Assembly: GCF_017873815.1 (NCBI RefSeq)
Contig: NZ_JAGGKQ010000014.1
Location: 1 to 64,000, forward strand
Source: Halorubrum alkaliphilum
GTDB taxonomy: Archaea; Halobacteriota; Halobacteria; Halobacteriales; Haloferacaceae
Reading direction: 5' to 3'
Length of the DNA stretch: 64,000 nucleotides
Positions 50,978 through 61,100 of this stretch are shown piece after piece (position 1 is the first letter of the stretch; the number at the start of each line of letters is the position of its first letter). A program made the translations under genes and the position numbers. Under the pieces are notes generated by a model, which saw only the letters and a list, made by a program, of their open reading frames with translations, ran no database searches and had not been told where the DNA came from.

Positions 50978-51268
50978 TCAGTTCTGACGGCTCATGTGGG
51001 CGGCACTGACGATCAGCGTCTTCGTCTTGCCGCCGTCCGTGATCTCGACCGTGAACGCCGCGCCCTGCTTGCCGGTCACGGTGCCGGTCCGGCCGTCGAA
51101 ACGGGGGTGGAAGCGACCCTTCTGAACGCTCGGGTCGATCTTGAGGTGAACCTGCGATCCCTCATCGAACTCTTGGATCGCTCGCTGCGGCGGCGACGTA
51201 CCGCGGTTTCTCGGTTTGTTCGACAGCTTGTCTCGGGTCGCCTTCTGGGGTCCATTGGAACTCGGCAT
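50978..51268 (-). CDS. rpl21e: 50S ribosomal protein L21e
   Basis: A 96-residue L21e: [20 protein letters not shown] (basic start), the SH3-like core [30 protein letters not shown] and [17 protein letters not shown]. It binds 23S rRNA near 5S. First gene of the information-processing operon; TATA-like TTTATAA at 51297-51303. Confidence 0.93.
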   Translation of the reverse strand: MPSSNGPQKATRDKLSNKPRNRGTSPPQRAIQEFDEGSQVHLKIDPSVQKGRFHPRFDGRTGTVTGKQGAAFTVEITDGGKTKTLIVSAAHMSRQN

Positions 51269-51394
51269 GGTCGTTGGGATACGGTTCCGCTGCCGCGGTT
51301 ATAAATGGTGCGTTACGTCCCGCCGAGCACGGCTTCGGGGCCGCGAACGCCCGGCGAGCGAAGGGCTTTGTCGGATGACGCCGAAGGGGACCAC

Positions 51395-51772
51395 ATGAGC
51401 AGAGCCGTCCCCGTCGCCACAGCGTTCCTCGTCGGCGTCTGTGTGTTCGCGTGGCTCGCGGGACCAGTGTTGGAGGCTCGGTTCGGTGCCGAGGCGCTGT
51501 TGGCCGCCTATGGAGCCGTAGCCGCCGGTACCGCGGCCACGACCTACGTACTGGTCCGGCGGGTCGACACGCGAGTCTCCGGAGGTCAGACCGACGGGAC
51601 CGCGTCCGAGCCGGACTCCTCGACCTCGTCGACCGGCAACGACGCGGAAGCTGCGACCCCGAGCGACGACGAGACGCTGACCGTTCGGCTCGACGATCTC
51701 GACGACCTCGATGTGGAGCGGGAGGTCAGGCAGTTGAAGGCCGAACGATCCGTCGGAGGCGACGAGGAGTGA
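51395..51772 (+). CDS. Two-TM haloarchaeal membrane protein with acidic tail
   Basis: A 125-residue protein: two TM helices (about residues 5-22 and 33-52), then a cytoplasmic acidic tail DETLTVRLDDLDDLDVEREVRQLKAE, which looks like a short coiled coil. The start at 51395 is preferred over the upstream in-frame ATG at 51305, which lacks family support. Function unknown. Short 19-base direct repeats (GGAGTGACTGCGGAGGCGA) lie at its end. Confidence 0.6.
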   Translation: MSRAVPVATAFLVGVCVFAWLAGPVLEARFGAEALLAAYGAVAAGTAATTYVLVRRVDTRVSGGQTDGTASEPDSSTSSTGNDAEAATPSDDETLTVRLDDLDDLDVEREVRQLKAERSVGGDEE

Positions 51773-51895
51773 CTGCGGAGGCGAGAGGAGTGACTGCGGA
51801 GGCGACGGACGCCGGTCGCGGGGATCGCCGCCGGTCCCAGAGTCGAGTACCCCTATCGAAAGCACTAATCTACCGCCTCCCCTAACGTGTTCGAA

Positions 51896-52822
51896 ATGAG
51901 TCACCAGCTGCCGGACGTACAGGCGACCGCTCCTGACGTCACCGTCGGCCTCTCGCAGGTCGGCGTCACCGGCGTGGAGAAACTCGTCAAACTCGCCCGT
52001 GGCGACGACCGACCGATCGTGTTGATGGCCGAGTTCGAGGTGTTCGTCGACCTCCCGAGCGGACGGAAGGGAATCGACATGTCTCGCAACCTCGCGACGA
52101 TAGACGAGATATTAGAGGAGATCACTCGTGAGGAAGCGTACCGCGTCGAAGACGTCTGTGGAGACGCCGCCGAGCGTCTTCTGGAGAAACACGACTACAC
52201 CACCACCGCCGAGGTGTCGATGTCGGCGGAGCTAGTCACCCGCGAGGAGACGCCGGCCTCCGGACTCGAAACACAGAGCACGGCGACCATCGTCGCCAGC
52301 GCGACCGCAACCGACGAGGGGACTCGCGCGGAGATTGGCGCAGAAGTCACTGGCATGACGGTGTGTCCCTGCTCACAGGGAATGTCGGAGTCTCGCGCCC
52401 GTGACAAGCTTCACGAACTCGGAATCGACGAAGAGACGACAGAGGAGTTCCTCGATGCGGTTCCGCAGCCGGGTCACTCCCAGCGCGGCCACGCGACCCT
52501 GACGATCACGACCGACGACAGTCCGGCGGTCGACCTTCGTGACGTAATCGATGTCGCCCGCGACTCGATGAGCGCGCGCATTTATAACATGGCAAAGCGC
52601 CCCGACGAGGACCACATGACCTACGAGGCCCACGCCGACGCGAAGTTCGTCGAGGACTGTGTCCGCGCACTTGCCGAGGGGACCGTCGAGGAGTTCGACC
52701 ACCTCCCGGACGACGCCGTGATCCACATGAAACAGTCGAACGACGAGTCGATCCACCAGCACAACGCCCACGCCGAACGCGAGGTTCGGATGGGTGACCT
52801 GCGGGACGAACTGCGTCGGTAA
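51896..52822 (+). CDS. mptA: GTP cyclohydrolase MptA (GCYH-IB type)
   Basis: A 308-residue type IB GTP cyclohydrolase: [49 protein letters not shown] (metal Cys) and [13 protein letters not shown] (His). It makes a 7,8-dihydroneopterin cyclic phosphate for methanopterin/folate-type pterins. The start at 51896 (MSHQLPDV) is preferred over GTG at 51887. Confidence 0.9.
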   Translation: MSHQLPDVQATAPDVTVGLSQVGVTGVEKLVKLARGDDRPIVLMAEFEVFVDLPSGRKGIDMSRNLATIDEILEEITREEAYRVEDVCGDAAERLLEKHDYTTTAEVSMSAELVTREETPASGLETQSTATIVASATATDEGTRAEIGAEVTGMTVCPCSQGMSESRARDKLHELGIDEETTEEFLDAVPQPGHSQRGHATLTITTDDSPAVDLRDVIDVARDSMSARIYNMAKRPDEDHMTYEAHADAKFVEDCVRALAEGTVEEFDHLPDDAVIHMKQSNDESIHQHNAHAEREVRMGDLRDELRR

Positions 52823-52946
52823 GCGTGTAAACGCGGTTGGTGAGCGTCTTATAGTCCGGATCCCTCGTACGACGAACTCGTCGATGTCACACTACCGTAC
52901 GACACTCACCCCGAATATATTTCCGATGACGTGATTATCTGAAACT

Positions 52947-53213
52947 ATGGCAATAACGACCAGCCTTGGTACACTCCCACTGGCGGGGATAGTGGCCCTG
53001 GCGCTGACGTTCGTGGCTGTGGCTCTTCAGTCACGGAATCGCCTCCCGGTTTCGATTCCGGAGGGCGTGTACGTCAGCGTCTCGATAGGCGCGGCGCTTC
53101 TCGTTGCGCAGTTCCTCATCGAGTCGACGTGGGGGACCGTCGGAGTCCTCGCCGTCGGCGGCCTTTGTTGGGCCATCGGCCACGAAACTGGCCAGATAGC
53201 TCGGAATCAGTAA
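52947..53213 (+). CDS. Small three-TM membrane protein
   Basis: An 88-residue hydrophobic protein with TM segments at about residues 7-26, 41-60 and 64-80 and a short polar tail (GHETGQIARNQ). TATA-like CGAATATATT lies about 38 bases upstream. No family recognised. Confidence 0.55.
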   Translation: MAITTSLGTLPLAGIVALALTFVAVALQSRNRLPVSIPEGVYVSVSIGAALLVAQFLIESTWGTVGVLAVGGLCWAIGHETGQIARNQ

Positions 53214-53309
53214 CACGAGACAGGCCATATGCCCTTTTTGTATATTTCGGGGAGATACCGCAACGATGCGAGCGGTGTCGGAACGAGGAGATAGCGGTCG
53301 ATCCGGCCG

Positions 53310-54119
53310 TCACTGCCCGAACGTCAGCGGCTCTGCTTCCGCCCAGCGCGGCTCGAACTGCTCTTTCACGCTCGTCGCGAACTCCACGTCTTTCACATCG
53401 ATCATCGCGAACGGCTCGTCCGCCGACAGCGGGTGTGGCACCTCGATACACACCTCTATCTCGTCGAACACGTTGAACGTCCCGTCGACGCCGGGTGATG
53501 TCCGGACCTCGAACCCGTCCACCTCGGCCAGTTCCGACGTGTACCGGCGGCCGACGCTTCGTGGAAGCGCGTCGACGGTTTCGGGCGAGAGCAACACGCG
53601 GACCTCGACGCCGCGGTCGAGCGCCGCCTCCAACTCTTCGGTCACCTGTTCGCCGATCGTTCCGAGGTCGAACCCGGTCGCGGGCGCGCCGGCGACGACG
53701 ACCATTCGGCGTTCGGCGGCCGCGATCCGTTCCAAGAGGAGGTCGGTCGCGTCCTCGCCGCCGACGGCCGCCGTCCAGAACTGTCCGTCGACCGGTTCCC
53801 CGGCGTCGAGCTCGGTCGACAGCTCGTCGACGACCTCCCCGTACTGCTCCGCCCGTTCCTCGAGCTCCCGCTGTTTCTCCTCTAAGAGGCGGTCGAGCGC
53901 GGCGTCGGGCTCGACCGCGGCGTACTTCTTCGGCCGGCTGGCGGCCTGACTCCGAACGAGGTCGTGTTGCTCCAGACTGTTGAGCACGTCGTAGATCCGC
54001 CCCATCGGGACCTCGCTGGCCCGCGAGAGGTCCTTCGCCGTCGTCGGACCGGTCCGCAACAGCGCGCGATACGCTCGGGCCTCGTACTCGGAGAGCCCGA
54101 GGTCACGAAGGGATGCCAT
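53310..54119 (-). CDS. TrmB-family transcriptional regulator
   Basis: A 269-residue TrmB protein: wHTH LRDLGLSEYEARAYRALLRTGPTTAKDLSRASEVPMGRIYDVLNSLEQ, a coiled-coil linker (about 75-110), and the sugar-binding-type C-terminal domain with GEDATDLLLERI. TrmB regulators respond to sugars or other metabolites. The leaderless start at 54119 is supported by GTTTATATC at 54141-54149; target genes are not evident from the neighbourhood. Confidence 0.85.
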   Translation of the reverse strand: MASLRDLGLSEYEARAYRALLRTGPTTAKDLSRASEVPMGRIYDVLNSLEQHDLVRSQAASRPKKYAAVEPDAALDRLLEEKQRELEERAEQYGEVVDELSTELDAGEPVDGQFWTAAVGGEDATDLLLERIAAAERRMVVVAGAPATGFDLGTIGEQVTEELEAALDRGVEVRVLLSPETVDALPRSVGRRYTSELAEVDGFEVRTSPGVDGTFNVFDEIEVCIEVPHPLSADEPFAMIDVKDVEFATSVKEQFEPRWAEAEPLTFGQ

Positions 54120-54253
54120 ACCGGACGATCCATCGGACACGATATAAACGCGTCGGACGTTTACGCGAGTTCGTCCCGACGATACGGACAAAGAAGAGAC
54201 CCGAAACCGGAGCGATATGGTCGGAAACGTCCGTCGGACGAGGCGAGTCGGGA

Positions 54254-55912
54254 TCAGTCGATCGTCTCGGCGACGCGCGTCATCAACTCGTCCGGCGTTG
54301 TCGCAGGTTCGGAGGCGACCCCGTCGACGAGGACGACCGCCGAACCCTCTGGGACGACTCGGGGAGCCGGCGCGTCCGCCCGGTGTGCGTTCGGGGCGAC
54401 CACTTTCTCGTGGTCGGCGACCCGCCACGCCGCGCGGTGGAGGTCGCTGCCGGGCTCCGTCCCGACCACGATAACGGTCGTCCCGCGGAGCAACCGCCCG
54501 ACGAGGCTCCCGTACTCCGCGACCTGAACCCCGAGTCGCTCGGTCGCACCCGCGAACGATTCCGCGGTCTCGCGGGCGACCTCGCGATACCGCTCATCCC
54601 CGGTGAGCGCCGCCAGGTCGACGAGCGCGGACGAAAGCGCCACGTTGCCGTCGAGCGGCCGGAACGACCGGTCGAGCAGCGCCGGTCCCGAACGGGGACC
54701 GTCCACGAACGAGCCGTCGACGTGGAGGGTCTCGATCGCCCGGTCCGCGACCGCACGGGCGACGGTCGCCCCTTCGCCGAGCACGCCCGCCCCCCGGACG
54801 TACGCGGCGACGACGCGTGAGACGTCTTCGAGCAGGTCCGCCTCCCCGACCTCGTTGTTCGCGCGGTAGTGGACCACCTCGCCGGTGTCCGCGTCGATCA
54901 GGTCGCGTTCGAGTCCGTCGAGGATCCGGTCGCCGTACTCGCGGGCGCGCTCGTCGTCGGTGTAGGCGGCGACGGCGAGCAACGCGTCGGCCGCGAGCGC
55001 GTTCGCGCCCGCGAAGACCGTGAGATCACGACGCGGCGAGTCGAGCTCGGCGCGGTCCTCGGCCGGCGCGGCGTAGTAGGCGCGGCCGAGTCCCGGACCC
55101 AGACTCCCGCCGACGCCGTAGCCGGTCCAGAGGTCGTCGGTCAGGAACTCCACCGCGTCGACGGCGGGCGTCCGATACGCCTCGTCGCCCGTGTAGAGGT
55201 AGGCGTTCGCGAACGCCCGGGCCACCGCGGCGTTGGTGTCAGCGGGTTTTTCGTAGGCAACGTCCCCCCAGTCGCGCGAGCCGGCGAACCGGAAGAAGCC
55301 GCCCGCGACGTCGTCCGCGAGGTGATCGTGGACCGCGTCGAGGGTGCGCAACGCGCGGTCGCGGTCGCGTTTCAGCGCGAACTCGACGGTTCGCGGGAGC
55401 GGGAACTTCGCGTCCGATCCCCAGCCGGCGTGTTCGGCGTCGTACTTCCGCTCCACCTGCCCGGCGAGGTGGCTCTCGATCACCTCCGAGAGCTCGCCGG
55501 CCGGCGGTCGGTCGCCGTTCAGCGCGCGAGGGACCCGGCCCCCGGACCGCCCGTCCTCGACCCACATCGTCCGGACGGACTCGAGCACCTGACGCATCCC
55601 GTCGACGCCGAGGTAGCCAGCCCCCGTGAGAAGCGTTCCCCCCGGTGTGAGGAAGGCGGTGGTCGGGAAGCCGCCCATGTTGTATCGCTCGCGGACGCGA
55701 GGATGTCGGTCGACGTCGACGCGGACCGGGACGAACCACTCGTTCACGTTGGCGGCCACCCGCGGCTCCGCGTAGGTGGTCGCGTCCATCTCGTGACAGC
55801 CCTCACACCAGGTGGCGGACAGCGAGAGCAACACCGGGCAGTCCCGGTCGTCGGCCTCGGCGAACGACTCCCGGCCCCAGTCGCGCCACTCGACGCGAGT
55901 CCCGTCGGTCAT
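54254..55912 (-). CDS. Thioredoxin-domain DUF255/YyaL-like protein
   Basis: A 552-residue protein with an N-terminal thioredoxin-like DUF255 domain (SATWCEGCHEMD, active-site CEGC near residue 34; RVDVDRHPRVRERYNMGGFPTTAFL) and a C-terminal alpha/alpha barrel like YyaL/N-acylglucosamine epimerase. Shorter than most DUF255-YyaL proteins (about 700 residues). The function of the combined protein is unknown to me. Confidence 0.8.
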   Translation of the reverse strand: MTDGTRVEWRDWGRESFAEADDRDCPVLLSLSATWCEGCHEMDATTYAEPRVAANVNEWFVPVRVDVDRHPRVRERYNMGGFPTTAFLTPGGTLLTGAGYLGVDGMRQVLESVRTMWVEDGRSGGRVPRALNGDRPPAGELSEVIESHLAGQVERKYDAEHAGWGSDAKFPLPRTVEFALKRDRDRALRTLDAVHDHLADDVAGGFFRFAGSRDWGDVAYEKPADTNAAVARAFANAYLYTGDEAYRTPAVDAVEFLTDDLWTGYGVGGSLGPGLGRAYYAAPAEDRAELDSPRRDLTVFAGANALAADALLAVAAYTDDERAREYGDRILDGLERDLIDADTGEVVHYRANNEVGEADLLEDVSRVVAAYVRGAGVLGEGATVARAVADRAIETLHVDGSFVDGPRSGPALLDRSFRPLDGNVALSSALVDLAALTGDERYREVARETAESFAGATERLGVQVAEYGSLVGRLLRGTTVIVVGTEPGSDLHRAAWRVADHEKVVAPNAHRADAPAPRVVPEGSAVVLVDGVASEPATTPDELMTRVAETID

Positions 55913-56011
55913 ACCGGTCGTCGGCCCGGCGGGCGGGTAAGCGCTTCGAGACGGGGAGCGGAGCCGGGAGCGAACCGAAGCCGTTTCGGTCCGGATCGTT
56001 CATCGAACGGC

Positions 56012-57085
56012 ATGGACGCTCCGGAATCCGGGAACGCGATCCCCCACGTACGTGTCGTCGCCTGCGGCGGAACCATCGCCTCCGAGCCCGACGCTGACGG
56101 GGCCGCGCCCGCGAAGACCGGCGACGATCTCGTCGCGGCCGTGCCGAGCGTCGAGGACCACGCGAGCGTCTCCGCGCGGGAGGTCTGTGCCCGGCCGGGG
56201 CTCGACGTGCGCTGGCGCGACCTGTTCGCGACCGCGGCCGCAGTTCGGGACGCGGCTGACGGAGTCGACGGGACGGCCGCAGATGGCGTCGACGAGACGG
56301 GCGCCGACGGTATCGTGGTCACTCACGGAACGGACACGCTCGCGGACACCGCCTACGCGCTCGACGTCCTCACCGACCTCCCGGTTCCGGTGATCGTGAC
56401 GGGCGCACAGCGCCGACTGGACGAGCCGTCGAGTGACGCCCCTGCCAACCTGACGCTCGCGGTCCGCGCGGCCGCGGACCCACGGTTCGCTGACGGCGTC
56501 CACGTCGCGTTCGACGACGAGCTCCATGCCGCCCGCGACGTGATCAAGGGCCACAGCAACGCGCTCTCGACGATGACCTCGCCGGGAAGCGCCCCGGTCG
56601 CAACGTTCACCCGCGGGGGCTCGCGGATCCTGCGGGAGCCGCGTCGCGGGGTTGCCGCCGACCCACTTGCCGGATCCAAGGGACCGCTCGCGGGCGTCGA
56701 CCCCGGAACGGCCGCGAAGCGCGTCCCCGAGGTGCCGGTAATCCATTCTGGAACCGGCGCGGGCGCGGGGTCCATCGAACGCGCTCTGGACGCGGGCGTG
56801 GGCGGACTCGTGGTCGAGGGGACCGGGCTCGGCAACGTCACGGCCGCGCTCGGCGACACGATCCGGGAGGCGGTCGGCTCGGTTCCGGTCGTCGTCGCCG
56901 GTCGGCCCCCCGCCGGACCGACGGAACCGGTGTACGGAACGCCGGGCGGCGCGGTGACGCTCGAACGCCACGGCGTGACTTTCGCCGGGGACCTCCCGGC
57001 TGCGAAGGCGCGGGTCGCGCTCGCCCTCGGACTGGCGGCCGACCTCGACGAGGCGGGAATACGCCGCCTGTTCGAGCGACCGTGA
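56012..57085 (+). CDS. ansA: L-asparaginase family protein
   Basis: A 357-residue type I/II asparaginase: VVACGGTIAS (first catalytic Thr), VTHGTDTLADTAYALDVL (second catalytic Thr-Asp), NLTLAVRAA and GTGAGAGSIERALD. It hydrolyses asparagine to aspartate and ammonia. A short acidic tandem insert (GVDGTAADGVDETGADG) precedes the second motif. The start at 56012 excludes an out-of-family upstream extension. Confidence 0.88.
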   Translation: MDAPESGNAIPHVRVVACGGTIASEPDADGAAPAKTGDDLVAAVPSVEDHASVSAREVCARPGLDVRWRDLFATAAAVRDAADGVDGTAADGVDETGADGIVVTHGTDTLADTAYALDVLTDLPVPVIVTGAQRRLDEPSSDAPANLTLAVRAAADPRFADGVHVAFDDELHAARDVIKGHSNALSTMTSPGSAPVATFTRGGSRILREPRRGVAADPLAGSKGPLAGVDPGTAAKRVPEVPVIHSGTGAGAGSIERALDAGVGGLVVEGTGLGNVTAALGDTIREAVGSVPVVVAGRPPAGPTEPVYGTPGGAVTLERHGVTFAGDLPAAKARVALALGLAADLDEAGIRRLFERP

Positions 57086-57229
57086 GCAGGGCTTACCCCG
57101 GTCGAGGTGGGTCGGAACGACTGATGGGGGTCGGGACCACGCTCACGACGGCGTTCCCGAGCGACGATAGGACAGAAATCCGTTTGAGTTTACACGAAGC
57201 CCTTACGTATTCAGGTCGTAGCGACGGGT

Positions 57230-58378
57230 ATGAAACGACTCGGCCGACGCAAGACGCTGTACGGGATCGGAGCCGCCGCGACGACCGCCCTGCTCTCCGG
57301 TTGCGTCGGCGACGGCGACACCGGACTCGGAGACGACGACGGGACCGGTGACGGCGATGCCGGCGGTGAGGGGATCGAAACAGCGGTCCACCAGGTCGGG
57401 CGCGCGCTCTCCGGCCCCGCGTGGCGACGGAGCGACCGGGTCGGCGTGTGCCTGCTGGTTACCGATCCGAGCGACGCGGGCTGGCTGTTCGCCGAGGCCG
57501 ACGCCGAGACGGAGTCGTTCCTGGAGGAGACGGAGTTCGAGGAGTCCGTCGTCGCGTACGTCGAGTCGGTCGGGCCGACCACCTGCGACTCGCTGATCGA
57601 GTTCGCGGACCTCGCGGTCGAGGACGGAACGCTCGTCGGAGACGCGACGGTCGCGAGCACTGCCGACGGCGAGGACGTCGCCTGCGGGGAGGCGGTCACC
57701 TACTCCGGCGCGATGGTCCGGGTCACGGCCGCGTCGCCCCCGGATCGGCTCCGACTCGCCGTCACCGATGGCTGGGACGAAACGGCCGAACTCACCGGCG
57801 AGGGGGGGATCCGTGACCCCGAGTCGCTCGACGGCTTCGTGCGACCCGACGGGGATCCGGCGAGCGTGCCCGCCGCGCTCGACTGTCCCGACGACGAGTT
57901 CGAGCGGCATTACTCGTCCGCCGGCGACGACGTGAACTGGGGCTCCGCCGGAAGCGTCGACGACGAGGACGGACTCGAAATGCGGCTCGTGAACCCCGCG
58001 TACGACGGCGACGACCCGGTGGAAGCGCTCCGGCTCGAACGCGGCGACGAGTTCCGCGTCGAGATGACCAACGTCTCGTCCCGCGACATCGGCGTCGGCA
58101 ACCACGGGAAGTACAACCTCGAAGCGTACACGGAGGAGGGATGGACCGAGGTCCGCGGGGGCGAAGACGCCTCGCGGTTCGCGTACACGGACGAACTCGT
58201 CTCGACGCGACCCGCCGAGACCGTCGAGTGGTCGTTCACGATGACCGAGGAGGGACTGGTCGAGGGCGGCCCCCACGAGGACCACCTGCGAGTCTGTCCC
58301 GACCTCGAACCCGGCCGCTACCGCTTCGTCTTCTGGGGAGCCGACGACCTCGCGGTCGCCTTCGACTACGTCGGGTGA
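57230..58378 (+). CDS. Tat-exported lipoprotein of unknown function
   Basis: A 382-residue protein with a twin-arginine signal and lipobox: MKRLGRRKTLYGIGAAATT then LLSGC near residue 24, followed by a Gly/Asp-rich linker typical of haloarchaeal lipoproteins. The exported part has four Cys and beta-rich repeats (DRLRLAVTDGW, FRVEMTNVSSRDIGVGN). No enzyme family recognised; probably a binding or surface protein. Confidence 0.72.
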   Translation: MKRLGRRKTLYGIGAAATTALLSGCVGDGDTGLGDDDGTGDGDAGGEGIETAVHQVGRALSGPAWRRSDRVGVCLLVTDPSDAGWLFAEADAETESFLEETEFEESVVAYVESVGPTTCDSLIEFADLAVEDGTLVGDATVASTADGEDVACGEAVTYSGAMVRVTAASPPDRLRLAVTDGWDETAELTGEGGIRDPESLDGFVRPDGDPASVPAALDCPDDEFERHYSSAGDDVNWGSAGSVDDEDGLEMRLVNPAYDGDDPVEALRLERGDEFRVEMTNVSSRDIGVGNHGKYNLEAYTEEGWTEVRGGEDASRFAYTDELVSTRPAETVEWSFTMTEEGLVEGGPHEDHLRVCPDLEPGRYRFVFWGADDLAVAFDYVG

Positions 58379-58406
58379 CCGGCGCGGGCGGCCGGAGTCG
58401 GAGTCA

Positions 58407-58604
58407 TTTATAAGGAGGTGGCTGCGGGTCAACGGTCGAGACCGCCACAGCCCCAGTCGCCGGAGCCGCTCGGTGACCTCGCGCCTGCCCCTGGCGCTCT
58501 TAAAAAGGCGCTCGGAGGCGCGCAGGGTGAGAGCGAAGCGCTCGCTAACAACCGGCGGCTCCACCGCCGGTGACGGCGACCGCACGACTCCGTTCGGTTA
58601 TAAG
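58407..58604 (+). repeat. Structured intergenic repeat, copy C (5'-truncated)
   Basis: TTTATAAG at 58407 is followed 35 bases later by CCGCCACAGCCCCAGTCG (58442-58459, 15 of 18 matches to the copy A/B motif), then CCTCGCGCCTGCCCC from 58477, a hairpin ACCGGCGG/CCGCCGGT (about 58550-58570) and TATAAG at 58599. The first two TATA-like motifs are missing because the preceding gene ends there. The rest of 58379-58791 shows no gene. Confidence 0.6.
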
Positions 58605-58791
58605 CGACCGTCGCGACCGCTCACGCTCTTTTAAATACGATCTCGGTGCCGTCGATCCGATCCACTCGCTCCCGCTCTCGCTCGTGCTGCGTCCGTCCGG
58701 ATCGGCTCCCCGTCGTGGTTCGGTGCCTCTCCGGGGCCTCGGTCGAGCCGGCCCGTCGGCCGACATACATCGGTCCCGTCCCTCGCACCCT

Positions 58792-60345
58792 TCAAAAGGG
58801 GCCGGCAAGGCCGAGCGGTCCCAGATCCACCGCGTCGGCGACGAGGTCCGCCGCCCGGTCGTACGGCGTGTCGTCGGACGCGTCCATCGGGGAGGAGTCG
58901 TCCGAGTCACGGTCGGGACCGCTCGACGGTCGCGACGCGTCGCTCGCGGCGAACGCCGCCTCCACGAACGCGTCGCGGACGCCCTGGTTCTCGAAGAGCC
59001 CGTGGAGGTACGTGCCGAGGACGCGACCCGTCGCTGCGCTCTCGGGCCCGAGCGGCTGCTCGACCGGCTCCGACGGGGACGTACGCCCCATGTGGATCTC
59101 GTAGCCGGTCGCGGTGCCGGCCGCCCCGACGATCGGGCCGGAACCGTCGACGGACCGAGTCACCCGCTCGACGCGCTTGTCGGTCGTGAACCGCGTCTCG
59201 ACGGGAAGCGCTCCCATGCCCTCGACCGTCGAGACGGATCCCGTCCCCTCGATCTCGGCCCCGGTGATCCGCTCGCCGAGGATCTGATAGCCGCCACAGA
59301 GCCCGACGACCGGGCCGTCGAACGCGCGGATCGCCTCGTCGAAGCCGGCCTCGCGGATCGCGAGCAGGTCGTCGACGGTGTTCTTCGATCCCGGGATCAC
59401 GACCGCGTCGGCGTCCGCGAGGCTCCCGTCGAGCGGAACGTACGCGACGCGAACGCCGGGTTCACGGACGAGCGGGTCGAGGTCGGTGAAGTTCGATATC
59501 CGGGGAAGTCGCGGGACCGCGATCCGGACCGATTCGGCGTCGGGGACGTCGTCGTCGCGTCCGAGCACGCCCGACTCGGGACCCGCAGACGAGTCCCCCT
59601 CGGCCGCGTCCGGCAGCGAGAGACTGTCCTCGGCCGGTAACCCCGGGTCGTCGTAGGGGACGACGCCGAGGATCGGCACGCCGGTCCGTGTCTCGATCTC
59701 CTCGATACCCGGCTCCAGCAGCGAGGGGTCGCCGCGGAACTTCGTGATCACCGCGCCGACGACCCGGTCGCGAACGTCCTCCGGGAGCAGTTCGAGCGTA
59801 CCGTAGAGGCTCGCGAACGCCCCGCCGCGCTCGATGTCGACCGCGATGGCGATCCGAGCGTTCGCGAAGCGGGCGCACTCGACGTTCGCGAGGTCGCGGT
59901 CGTGGAGGTTGATCTCGGCGATGCTGCCCGCCCCCTCCGCGACGACCACGTCGTGGTCGGCCGTCAGGCGTTGATGGGCGTCGCGGGCCGCGCTCCGGGC
60001 GCGCTCCCAGTGGTGCTCGTAGTAGTCGCCGGCGGCGAAACGACCGATCGCCTTGCCGTCGATCACCAGTTGACTCTCCCCGTCGCCGTGTGGCTTGAGT
60101 AGAACGGGATTCATGTCCGTCGTCGCCGGGGTCCCGGCAGCGCGGGCCTGTACGTGTTGGGAGACGCCGATCTCGCCCCAGTTGCCGGCGGGCGTGAGCG
60201 CCACGCGGGCGTTGTTGCTCATGTTCTGTGCCTTGAACGGCGCGACGTCGACGCCGCGACGCGCGAGGAGCCGGCAGAGCCCGGCGGCCAGCGTGCTCTT
60301 GCCGACGTGGCTCGCGGTCCCCGCGATCAGGATCGTCTCGGTCAT
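58792..60345 (-). CDS. cobQ: Cobyric acid synthase CobQ/CbiP
   Basis: A 517-residue two-domain amidotransferase: N-terminal DTB-synthase-like ATPase [22 protein letters not shown] and [12 protein letters not shown]-terminal class I glutaminase with [10 protein letters not shown]. It amidates side chains b, d, e and g of the corrin ring. An acidic linker of about 30 residues near position 260 and a disordered C-terminus are haloarchaeal traits. Last gene of the cobalamin operon. Confidence 0.9.
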   Translation of the reverse strand: MTETILIAGTASHVGKSTLAAGLCRLLARRGVDVAPFKAQNMSNNARVALTPAGNWGEIGVSQHVQARAAGTPATTDMNPVLLKPHGDGESQLVIDGKAIGRFAAGDYYEHHWERARSAARDAHQRLTADHDVVVAEGAGSIAEINLHDRDLANVECARFANARIAIAVDIERGGAFASLYGTLELLPEDVRDRVVGAVITKFRGDPSLLEPGIEEIETRTGVPILGVVPYDDPGLPAEDSLSLPDAAEGDSSAGPESGVLGRDDDVPDAESVRIAVPRLPRISNFTDLDPLVREPGVRVAYVPLDGSLADADAVVIPGSKNTVDDLLAIREAGFDEAIRAFDGPVVGLCGGYQILGERITGAEIEGTGSVSTVEGMGALPVETRFTTDKRVERVTRSVDGSGPIVGAAGTATGYEIHMGRTSPSEPVEQPLGPESAATGRVLGTYLHGLFENQGVRDAFVEAAFAASDASRPSSGPDRDSDDSSPMDASDDTPYDRAADLVADAVDLGPLGLAGPF

Positions 60346-60380
60346 TTCGGGGCCGTCCGTCGGCGAACCGCGGTCATCGC

Positions 60381-61100
60381 TCAGTACTCCGTCCCCCGCC
60401 GAGCCCGGTGGCCCGCGTCGAACGGGTGTGTCACTTTCCGGACGTTCGTTATCAGGTCGGCCACGCCCTCCAGATACGCCGGCTCGGCGTGGCTCCCGGT
60501 GAGGACGAGTTCGAGGTCATCGGGCTTCGACTCCGCGAGATCGACGACCGACGCCGGCTCGACGAGACCCCGATCGGCGGCGTACAACAGCTCGTCGAGG
60601 ATCAGCATATGGACCCCCTCGTCGGGGTCGCCGTCGAGCGGGAGCGGCTCGGTCAGGTCGGCGCGTTTCGCGCCCTCGACGAGCGTCTCGGCGCGCTCGA
60701 ACGCTGCCGCCGCCTTTGCGGCGTGTTCGTCGTCCTCCGAGCCGTCGAGGAGCCCGTGCCAGCCGTAGTGGCCGGCGTTCTCGTAGCTGAACCCGGGCAT
60801 GGCGGCGATCGCGTTGTACTCGCCGCGCACCGCGTCCACGCTGTCGGCGCCGCCCTTCATCAGCTGGAGCATGTGGACGCGGTAGCCGTGGCCGGCCGCG
60901 CGGAACCCCATTCCCATCGCCGCCGTCGTCTTCCCCTTGCCGTCGCCCCACCACGCCTGTACGAGGCCGAACTCGTCCGGTGCGGCGGGGTCGATCGGGG
61001 CCGCGTCCGGGGCGGTGCCACCGCCGGGGGTGCGCGCTCGTGTGTCGTTCTCGTTCGATTCCCCATCGTTCGTTCCGTCGGTGTCAGTATCGTTCGTCAT
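60381..61100 (-). CDS. cobA: Cob(I)yrinic acid a,c-diamide adenosyltransferase CobA
   Basis: A 239-residue P-loop enzyme of the CobA/BtuR family: [21 protein letters not shown] (Walker A GKGKTT), [26 protein letters not shown] and VLTGSHAEP. It attaches the 5'-deoxyadenosyl group to cob(I)yrinate. The N-terminal ~40 residues are acidic and probably disordered. Overlaps cbiZ by 4 bases. Confidence 0.9.
   Translation of the reverse strand: MTNDTDTDGTNDGESNENDTRARTPGGGTAPDAAPIDPAAPDEFGLVQAWWGDGKGKTTAAMGMGFRAAGHGYRVHMLQLMKGGADSVDAVRGEYNAIAAMPGFSYENAGHYGWHGLLDGSEDDEHAAKAAAAFERAETLVEGAKRADLTEPLPLDGDPDEGVHMLILDELLYAADRGLVEPASVVDLAESKPDDLELVLTGSHAEPAYLEGVADLITNVRKVTHPFDAGHRARRGTEY

Noticed and set aside
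54869-56011. Plus-strand extension upstream of the asparaginase start
   Set aside because: The residues before MDAPESG are antisense to the DUF255 gene and unlike the asparaginase family; the family start is at 56012.
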